Shown: in pieces, positions 32,263 to 37,555 of the stretch | How positions within the stretch are numbered: position 1 is the stretch's first letter | Layout of the letters: each line of letters opens with the position of its first letter | NCBI RefSeq assembly: GCF_938030755.1 | Contig: NZ_CALHIF010000079.1 | Span: 1 to 37,555 of the forward strand | Length of the DNA: 37,555 nucleotides | Source of the DNA: an uncultured Granulicatella sp. | Lineage (GTDB): Bacteria > Bacillota > Bacilli > Lactobacillales > Aerococcaceae | Reading direction: 5' to 3' | Program-made: the position numbers and the translations under genes | The notes under the pieces: model-generated | Seen by the model: the letters and a program-made list of their open reading frames with translations, nothing else | What the model was told of the DNA's origin: nothing | The model's database searches: none

Positions 32263-34035
32263 TTAAATTAAGTTTGAGTCTTTGAGAAGTTCTTCAATCA
32301 TCGTACTTTTGATTTTCTTTGCAGCACGTTTTTCAAATAATTTTACTAAGAACGGAACTTTCACATCAGCTAATTTCTTACCATCCATCAAGCGATTTGT
32401 TGATTTGGCAAGAACACGTAAATCATAAGCTGAAGCAAATACTTCTGGTACACCACGATCGACATCAAGCAATGTATACACTGCTTCCATCGCTGTACGT
32501 ACAGAATATTCTGTTGTGAACACTGTATCGCGAGGGGTTTCGGCGAAGTTACCAATGAAGGCAATGTTCTTAGAACCACTTGGAACAACGAGTGGGCGGT
32601 CTCCATCTTTACGAGCCATGAAGTAGCTTGTGATATAAGGCATGTAGCAAGGAACTGTATTACATCCTTGGCTAGCGAATTCATGAATCAATTCTTCTGG
32701 AACACCCATGTGATATAACCATTCTTCGGCTATTTCAATCCCTGTACATTCTTCGATTGGTTTTTTCACGTAATTTCCTTCAATTCCTGAATATAATCCG
32801 TAAATCCATACGACTAATTCATCTTTACTTTGGGCTTTGAAATGTGGTTGACGGTTCAATGTGTAGCTCATCATCCAGTTAGAGTCGCGAACGGTTACGA
32901 TTCCTCCTGTCACCACTTTTCCAGCATAAGGATCACGTTTTGAGATTTTTTGGATGTATTCAGCGATACGTTTGTCTTTTACAGTTGTTGTAGCTGAAAC
33001 GAACCAGCTTTGGTCTGGCAAGTTTTCACAGAATACTTCAGGATGTCCAAAACGTTCATCTTGTTTCGCTAAGTTTTTCCATAGGCTCCATGCTCCACCT
33101 AATTCTTTTGAAATTGGAGCTGGAGTATTGTTGTCCCCATATGTTGTTGCAGCAGTAATACTACCGTTTGTCACGAACACTAAATCATTTTCTGTTAAAT
33201 TGCGTGTTTCTAAAACGCCACCTACTTCTAACACAAGTTCTTTAGCAATTATGTCGCTTCCAACATGTTCAACAATCACATTTTTAACAACTGTATCGTA
33301 TTCGAATTGAACATTATGTTTTTTCAAGTAGTTCACAAGTGGTAAAACGAGTGATTCATATTGATTGTATTTAGTAAATTTCAATGCAGATAAGTCAGGC
33401 AGACCATCGATATGGTGAATGAAACGTAAGATGTAACGTCGCATTTCAATCGCTGAATGCCATTTTTCGAATGCAAACATACTAGCCCAGTATGTCCAGA
33501 AGTTTGATTCGAAGAACTCTTCACTGAATACATCGGTGATTTTTAACCCTTGCAATTCAGATTCGGATGTCATATATAATTTCACCATTTCTTCACTTGA
33601 TTTATCGCTTAAAGTGAATTGGCCATCGTCTGGAATACGTTGCCCTTTATTTTCAATCACACGACAATGTGAAAAGTTAGGGTCTTCCTTATTAAGCCAG
33701 TAGAACTCATCTAACACAGATGCCTCTTCGACTTCTAGTGACGGGATTGATCTGAACAAATCCCATAAACATTCGAAGTGATCTTCCATTTCACGTCCAC
33801 CACGAATAATAAATCCTCGTGTTGGATTTAAGATTCCGTCTAAGCTTCCTCCTGCAAGTGGAAGTTCTTCTAAAATATGGATGTTTTCTCCTTTCATTTG
33901 GCCATCTCTTACTAAGAAAGCCGCTGCTGATAAGGATGCAAGCCCTGAACCAACTAAGTAAGCTGATTTTTGGTCAACTCCTTGTGGTTTTTTAGGGCGA
34001 GCAAATGCTTCGTAATTTCCGTTTGAATGATACAT
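32263..34035 (-). CDS. ohyA: oleate hydratase
   Basis: A 590-aa FAD enzyme (also called MCRA or 67-kDa antigen family) that adds water to the cis double bond of oleic and related unsaturated fatty acids, giving hydroxy fatty acids. This detoxifies host or food fatty acids. The N-terminal FAD fold YLVGSGLASLSAAAFLVRDG (residues 26-45) is clear. The catalytic loop RGGREMEDHFECLWDLFRSI (78-97) includes E82, the position of the catalytic glutamate in homologues. Full length and intact. AGGAGG precedes ATG 34035. The TetR gene is just upstream on the same strand, with its own terminator between. Confidence 0.95.
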   Translation of the reverse strand: MYHSNGNYEAFARPKKPQGVDQKSAYLVGSGLASLSAAAFLVRDGQMKGENIHILEELPLAGGSLDGILNPTRGFIIRGGREMEDHFECLWDLFRSIPSLEVEEASVLDEFYWLNKEDPNFSHCRVIENKGQRIPDDGQFTLSDKSSEEMVKLYMTSESELQGLKITDVFSEEFFESNFWTYWASMFAFEKWHSAIEMRRYILRFIHHIDGLPDLSALKFTKYNQYESLVLPLVNYLKKHNVQFEYDTVVKNVIVEHVGSDIIAKELVLEVGGVLETRNLTENDLVFVTNGSITAATTYGDNNTPAPISKELGGAWSLWKNLAKQDERFGHPEVFCENLPDQSWFVSATTTVKDKRIAEYIQKISKRDPYAGKVVTGGIVTVRDSNWMMSYTLNRQPHFKAQSKDELVVWIYGLYSGIEGNYVKKPIEECTGIEIAEEWLYHMGVPEELIHEFASQGCNTVPCYMPYITSYFMARKDGDRPLVVPSGSKNIAFIGNFAETPRDTVFTTEYSVRTAMEAVYTLLDVDRGVPEVFASAYDLRVLAKSTNRLMDGKKLADVKVPFLVKLFEKRAAKKIKSTMIEELLKDSNLI

Positions 34036-34052
34036 AGTAATTCCTCCTAGTT

Positions 34053-34065
34053 CCTGAAAATCAGG
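34053..34065. promoter_or_regulatory. small palindrome before ohyA
   Basis: CCTGAAAATCAGG is an inverted repeat (CCTGA/TCAGG, 3-bp centre), 17-29 nt before the ohyA start codon. It is a candidate operator for the neighbouring TetR protein, but it is short. No clear ohyA promoter was found. Confidence 0.3.
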
Positions 34066-34119
34066 TGTTGTTCTTTACAATCCTTACTCTACTCCCGTTT
34101 TACAAAAAGCACCATAGAC

Positions 34120-34155
34120 AAAAAAATCCCAATGTCCAAACTTTGGACACTGGGA
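34120..34155 (-). terminator. terminator of the tetR gene
   Basis: TCCCAATGTCCAAA (34127-34140) pairs with TTTGGACACTGGGA (34142-34155) with one mismatch. The minus-strand RNA continues with seven U residues. Confidence 0.85.
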
Positions 34156-34171
34156 TAGCATTGTAAAGTTT

Positions 34172-34717
34172 TTACTGGGAAATCCGAGCCACAATCGTTC
34201 CAATCATGACTTGCTCAATTTTTTCAACGAGCTCTTTGGCAGTGCCAGGCATTTGACGGCTAATCCAATCAAGCCCTACACCAACGAGCGCATACGTATA
34301 AAACTCAATCGAAAATTGTACCTGCTCAGCTTCTGCTCCACTAACATTAATTTCATTGAAAATTAAATCGGTTAAGAATCTTTCTACTTCCCGTTGCAAG
34401 AGCCGCTCTACGTTCTCTTTGCTGACAGACCTATACGTGTTAAGGACAAAGTTGCGATTGTCATCCATATATTGGAATAGTGCCTCCAGGGCGTCTTGCC
34501 AATTTTCATAAGAAATATTCTCACCTAGCGTGATATGCGCTTCATTTAAATAAATCCATTCGACCAATTCATAAATATCATGGAAATGATTATAAAACGT
34601 TTGACGACTAATCCCGCATTTCTTCGTTAAATCCTGTACAGTAATCTTCGTCAACGGCTTTTCATTCATTAGTTCTTTGAGCGTATTGGCTAACATCTTT
34701 TTCACAACAAGTGTCAT
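34172..34717 (-). CDS. TetR/AcrR-family regulator (DhaS-like)
   Basis: A 181-aa regulator. The helix-turn-helix is KITVQDLTKKCGISRQTFYN followed by HFHDIYELVEWIY (about residues 24-56). The C-terminal ligand domain (about 70-180) is of the TetR_C_8 type seen in DhaS-like and fatty-acid-linked regulators. It sits between a fatty-acid-binding DegV gene and oleate hydratase, which suggests it senses fatty acids; that is inference. AGAGGG precedes the ATG. It starts 23 nt after the degV terminator. Confidence 0.88.
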   Translation of the reverse strand: MTLVVKKMLANTLKELMNEKPLTKITVQDLTKKCGISRQTFYNHFHDIYELVEWIYLNEAHITLGENISYENWQDALEALFQYMDDNRNFVLNTYRSVSKENVERLLQREVERFLTDLIFNEINVSGAEAEQVQFSIEFYTYALVGVGLDWISRQMPGTAKELVEKIEQVMIGTIVARISQ

Positions 34718-34740
34718 TTGTATCCCTCTGTTTCATGAAG

Positions 34741-34768
34741 AAAAAGAGCGGGTTTCCCCCCACTCTTT
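34741..34768 (-). terminator. terminator of degV
   Basis: AAAGAG/CTCTTT and GGG/CCC, joined by a G-U pair on the minus strand, form the stem (34743-34768), overlapping the degV stop codon. A run of five U residues follows. It ends 23 nt before the tetR start. Confidence 0.7.
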
Positions 34769-35642
34769 ATTTCTCTAAATTCTTTTCTTGTACGATATCC
34801 CATGAAAAGCCTAAAGCCCCTTCACCAAGGTGAGTTCCAACAACTGGACCAAAATAGGCCAATGATGTTCGTAACTTAGGATATTGTTCTTGCATTTTTT
34901 GTCTCCAAGCTTCACCAGCTTCTGGAGCATTTGCATGAATAATGACTAATTCATAGCCATCTCCGTCCGTTGTTCCTGTTTCATCTGCAAATAATTGTTC
35001 GATACGTTTCATCGCTTTTTGTTGCGTGCGAATCTTTTCAAATGGAACAATTTTTTTATCGACAAATGTCAAGATTGGCTTAATTTTCAACATAGAACCC
35101 ACTAATGCAGCCCCTGCAGATAAACGTCCACCGCGTTGTAAATTGCTTAAATCATCAACGATAAAGTAGGCTGTCGTACGATCAACTAATCGTTGAACAG
35201 TTTCTACAATTTCTGAAGGAGAATACTCTCCAGATTTTGCCATTACCGCTGCTAATTTTACAGCTCTTGCTTGAGGTGCACAACTAATCCCTGAATCAAT
35301 TGGATAAATCGGCACTTCATCTTTCATGTCATCGGCCACAGCCACACAAGTTTGATAAGTCCCACTAATTCCGCTAGAAATAGTAATAGGAATAATAGCA
35401 TCATAATCTTTTGCAAGTTCGCGGAATAATTCGTAAGTTTCTCCTACTGGTGGTTGTGTACTCGTTGGAAAGATTGAAGAAGATTTTACTTTTGCATAAA
35501 ATTCTTCAGATGAAATATCTATATCTTCACGATACGTCTCTTGTCCAAAAATAACAGACAACGGCATCACATATACATTTAGCTTGGCTAATTCTTCTTT
35601 CGTTAAATAAGCTGTACTATCTGTAACGACAGCAATTTTCAT
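34767..35642 (-). CDS. DegV-family fatty-acid-binding protein (FakB-like)
   Basis: A 291-aa two-domain DegV protein. These bind a fatty acid, and in Gram-positives FakB members present it to the kinase FakA, feeding host fatty acids into phospholipids. The N-terminus IAVVTDSTAYLTKEEL, the FPTSTQPPVGETYELF segment (fatty-acid carboxylate contacts) and ITISSGISGTYQTC are typical. DLSNLQRGGRLSAGAALVGS is the second signature. No FakA is in the window. Its start has GGAGTT 6 nt upstream. It has its own promoter, divergent from the DUF368 gene. Confidence 0.92.
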   Translation of the reverse strand: MKIAVVTDSTAYLTKEELAKLNVYVMPLSVIFGQETYREDIDISSEEFYAKVKSSSIFPTSTQPPVGETYELFRELAKDYDAIIPITISSGISGTYQTCVAVADDMKDEVPIYPIDSGISCAPQARAVKLAAVMAKSGEYSPSEIVETVQRLVDRTTAYFIVDDLSNLQRGGRLSAGAALVGSMLKIKPILTFVDKKIVPFEKIRTQQKAMKRIEQLFADETGTTDGDGYELVIIHANAPEAGEAWRQKMQEQYPKLRTSLAYFGPVVGTHLGEGALGFSWDIVQEKNLEK

Positions 35643-35714
35643 CTATCCAACTCCTTTCACATTTGAAATTAAGTGAACTTTAAAGTCAAAAAAACTTCAA
35701 AACTCCTACATTCA

Positions 35715-35743
35715 AGTATAACAAAAAATAAATACCTACGCAA
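35715..35743 (-). promoter_or_regulatory. degV promoter
   Basis: On the minus strand, TTGCGT (35738-35743), a 17-bp spacer and TATACT (35715-35720), preceded by TGT as an extended -10. Confidence 0.65.
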
Positions 35744-35779
35744 TGAATGGTAAGTTTTCTAAAAGAAGCTTAACAATAC

Positions 35780-35807
35780 TTGCTCATCCATCAAATTGCA
35801 GTATAAT
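35780..35807 (+). promoter_or_regulatory. promoter of the DUF368 gene
   Basis: TTGCTC (35780-35785), a 16-bp spacer and TATAAT (35802-35807). The start would be near 35814, 24 nt before the ATG. Confidence 0.6.
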
Positions 35808-35837
35808 AGAAGACATAGTAATTTTTTTGGAGGTATT

Positions 35838-36695
35838 ATGGAACAAAGATCAACGCAACATCAATTAGATAAACAAAAGAAAAATGACTGGTTTTTACGA
35901 TTCTTCAAAGGAATGTTCATCGGTTCAGGATTTATCCTCCCTGGTGTCAGCGGTGGTGCACTTGCTGCTATCTTTGGACTTTATGAACGCATGATTGCTT
36001 TCCTCGCAAACGTGACAAAAGACTTCAAGAAGAACGTATTATTCTTCTTACCAGTCGGAATCGGTGCTCTAGCAGGTATCGTTGTCTTATCATTTGGCGT
36101 AAGTTACTTACTTGGAAACTTTGAAACAATCATCCTGTGGTTCTTCATCGGATGTATCGTAGGAACAATCCCTGCTCTTTGGAAAGAAGCTGGAAAAGAA
36201 GGTCGCTCAACACGCGATATTATCATTCTGATTGCTTCATTTGTCGGCGGATGCTTACTCCTTTACTTAGGTGAAAATGCAATTGGCGGTAGCGTTGAAG
36301 CTAACTTCTTCACTTGGATGATTGCCGGTGGATTAATCGCTCTTGGAATTATCGTTCCTGGACTTAGCCCATCAAACTTCATCGTATATATGGGGATGTA
36401 CAAACAAATGTCAGATGGTTTCAAAACATTAGATATGAGTGTGATTCTTCCAATCGCATTAGGTGGACTTGTAACATTAGCTCTCTTCTCAAAACTTGTA
36501 CACTACATCTTTAAGAAAGCTTATCCACAATTATTCCACTTCATTTTCGGAATCGTGCTTGCTTCAACTGTAATGATCATCCCAACAAACTACGCTGGAT
36601 TTGACATCGTTCAATACCTTGCCTGCGTTGTTATGTTAGGATTTGGAACATGGTTAGGTGCATTTATGGCGAAACTTGAAGACACTTATAAATAA
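35838..36695 (+). CDS. DUF368 polyprenyl-phosphate transporter (PopT-like)
   Basis: A 285-aa membrane protein with about eight helices. The paired motifs FILPGVSGGALAAIFGLYE (near residue 35) and IIVPGLSPSNFIVYMGMY (near 180) are the inverted-repeat signature of DUF368. Members have been shown to recycle undecaprenyl phosphate, the lipid carrier for cell-wall precursors, across the membrane. ATG 35838 follows GGAGG at 5 nt. The longer frame (from 35796) would begin in the promoter. It is divergent from degV. Confidence 0.88.
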   Translation: MEQRSTQHQLDKQKKNDWFLRFFKGMFIGSGFILPGVSGGALAAIFGLYERMIAFLANVTKDFKKNVLFFLPVGIGALAGIVVLSFGVSYLLGNFETIILWFFIGCIVGTIPALWKEAGKEGRSTRDIIILIASFVGGCLLLYLGENAIGGSVEANFFTWMIAGGLIALGIIVPGLSPSNFIVYMGMYKQMSDGFKTLDMSVILPIALGGLVTLALFSKLVHYIFKKAYPQLFHFIFGIVLASTVMIIPTNYAGFDIVQYLACVVMLGFGTWLGAFMAKLEDTYK

Positions 36696-36701
36696 CATTT
36701 C

Positions 36702-36734
36702 AAACAGCTTTGCTTCTCGCAAGGCTGTTTTTTT
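36702..36734 (+). terminator. terminator of the DUF368 gene
   Basis: AAACAGC plus TTGC (36702-36713, one U-G pair) pair with GCAA plus GCTGTTT (36719-36730), followed by seven T residues on the plus strand. Confidence 0.85.
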
Positions 36735-36741
36735 ATGTCTC

Positions 36742-36763
36742 AAATTAACCGTTCTGTTAATTT
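36742..36763. repeat. small perfect inverted repeat between terminator and IS
   Basis: AAATTAAC (36742-36749) and GTTAATTT (36756-36763) are complementary with a 6-nt loop. No T-run follows. A second one, GTAAC-atataa-GTTAC, lies at 36789-36804, next to the IS end. Confidence 0.35.
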
Positions 36764-36805
36764 CCTCTTCTACTTAAAAAAGCAAAATGTAACATATAAG
36801 TTACG

Positions 36806-36830
36806 TGATATGCTCCCTCTAAAGTAGACA
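36806..36830. repeat. left terminal inverted repeat of the right IS element
   Basis: TGATATGCTCCCTCTAAAGT followed by AGACA. It begins TG as IS3 elements do and matches the complement of 531-555 at 16 of 25 positions. The outer bases differ, so the boundary could also be 36811. Confidence 0.65.
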
Positions 36831-36861
36831 CTAAAAAAAGTAAACTACTTTAGAGGGGGTA
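36811..36861 (+). promoter_or_regulatory. IS-end stem that hides the transposase ribosome binding site
   Basis: CCCTCTAAAGTAG (36815-36827) and CTACTTTAGAGGG (36845-36857) are perfectly complementary. With two G-U pairs the stem extends to 17 bp (36811-36827/36845-36861) around a 17-nt loop. The ribosome binding site GAGGGGG (36853-36859) is inside the 3' arm. RNA coming from outside the IS would fold and block translation. Confidence 0.65.
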
Positions 36862-36870
36862 TTTTTTAGA

Positions 36871-37555
36871 TTGGCTAAGAAACATACTGCAAAAGAATTA
36901 GAACGATTCATAGAATTGTATTTAGATGGTGTGCCTTTTCGTGAGCTGCGTAGTGAATATGGTTTAAAGATTTCACCTGGAGCATTTAATATGTATTTTT
37001 TGAACTATAAAGCATATGGACCTTCTGCATTAGAAAATCGAGACGGGTTTAACACTTATACAAAGGAATTTAAAGAAAAGGTGGTTAAAGAGTTTTTAGA
37101 ATCGAAAACCTATTTAAGAGCAATTGCAAGAAAATACAAAATTCCTTCTGCTAGAACTGTACGAAATTGGATTATTAAGTATACTAATGGTGAGGCCACG
37201 AAGGCCTACGATCCTAATCCAGAGGTGTACACTATGAAATATAGAAAAACAACGCACGAAGAAAGAATCCTTATCGTCAAAGACTGTATTCAAAATCAAT
37301 TAAACTATAAACAAACTGCACAGAAATATAACGTTTCTTACAACTTGGTGTATCAATGGGTAAAAAAATATCAAAAATATGGTCCTGATGGATTAATAGA
37401 CAGTCGAGGGAAACGAAAACCAGAAAATATACAGACAGAAACTGAGCGTATTCGTGCAGAAATGGCAATATTAAAGGCGCGAAACGAATATTTAGAAACC
37501 GAAAATGCCGCACTAAAAAAATTACAAGAAGTGGAAAGCGAGTTGATGTTTGCCA
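36871..37555 (+). CDS. IS3-family (IS150-like) OrfA, N-terminal part
   Basis: An open frame of 228 codons, cut by the right window edge, starting with TTG after GAGGGGG. It has three helix-turn-helix blocks: FRELRSEYGLKISPGAFNMY; then TYLRAIARKYKIPSARTVRN, W; and NYKQTAQKYNVSYNLVYQWV. A coiled-coil stretch (RIRAEMAILKARNEYLETEN) follows. This is the DNA-binding and multimerisation part of the transposase. No ATG exists upstream in frame, so the TTG start is the best choice. No stop or frameshift is seen. Confidence 0.9.
   Translation, partial: MAKKHTAKELERFIELYLDGVPFRELRSEYGLKISPGAFNMYFLNYKAYGPSALENRDGFNTYTKEFKEKVVKEFLESKTYLRAIARKYKIPSARTVRNWIIKYTNGEATKAYDPNPEVYTMKYRKTTHEERILIVKDCIQNQLNYKQTAQKYNVSYNLVYQWVKKYQKYGPDGLIDSRGKRKPENIQTETERIRAEMAILKARNEYLETENAALKKLQEVESELMFA

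Noticed and set aside
36871..37555. Frameshifted or dead transposase, since long minus-strand ORFs (37114-37299, 37277-37513) overlap it.
   Set aside because: The plus-strand frame is open for 228 codons from the TTG with clear helix-turn-helix blocks; the minus-strand frames are shadows.
1..37555. tRNA, rRNA, tmRNA or a known defence or secretion system.
   Set aside because: No recognisable RNA-gene sequence or defence gene set was found; the gene-free stretches are accounted for by terminators, promoters, hairpins and AT-rich spacer.

Overview
This 37.5-kb window is low-GC Gram-positive chromosome. The gene content points to Lactobacillales, and a Carnobacteriaceae/Granulicatella-like organism is my best guess. 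Signs are a Lactobacillales-type RNase J2 with a degenerate HGHADA motif, an rpoB-rpoC unit not preceded by rplJL, the yheA-yhaO-yhaN-yhaM cluster, ThiT, a CoiA-like protein and an oleate hydratase. The genus is inference only. Nearly every gene is on the minus strand. The exceptions are yigZ, the DUF368 gene and the two insertion-sequence fragments.

The window is bounded by two partial IS3-family (IS150-like) elements in the same orientation. The end of an orfB lies at 1-555 and the start of an orfA at 36806-37555. Between them, read in the direction of transcription (right to left), lie: a DUF368 lipid-carrier transporter (divergent); a DegV-type fatty-acid-binding protein; a TetR regulator; oleate hydratase; a CoiA-like protein; uridine phosphorylase with deoxyribose-phosphate aldolase (nucleoside salvage); rpoB-rpoC; a lipoprotein with PepSY-like repeats; an unrecognised 359-aa protein; yigZ (divergent); a DUF1146 protein with murA; a class A penicillin-binding protein; yheA-yhaO-yhaN-yhaM; a membrane-anchored hypothetical protein; a padR-HAAS-GNAT-HIT operon; a flavin disulfide reductase resembling hypothiocyanous acid reductase with an Rrf2 regulator; and rnjB-thiT-cls.

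The least explained part is the non-coding DNA. (1) Right after the cls stop codon are two 122-bp units. They share the junction CTCGTATCCT and TAGTTGAAC but have different interiors, each able to fold as a long hairpin. (2) A 59-bp near-perfect palindrome with 22-bp arms lies upstream of padR. (3) The rpoBC promoter lies inside the deoC terminator, and an intrinsic terminator sits in the rpoB leader, which suggests attenuation. (4) Four times (thiT/cls, yheA/yhaO, degV/tetR, ohyA/coiA) a terminator-like hairpin ends only 19-25 nt before the next start codon on the same strand, leaving no room for a promoter. (5) The right-hand IS starts with a 17-bp stem that buries the ribosome binding site of its transposase gene. 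(6) Palindromes overlap the padR and reductase promoters at positions fitting their linked regulators.

I see no rRNA, tRNA or CRISPR array. There is no clear defence or biosynthetic cluster. The protein-coding content is largely core genome.
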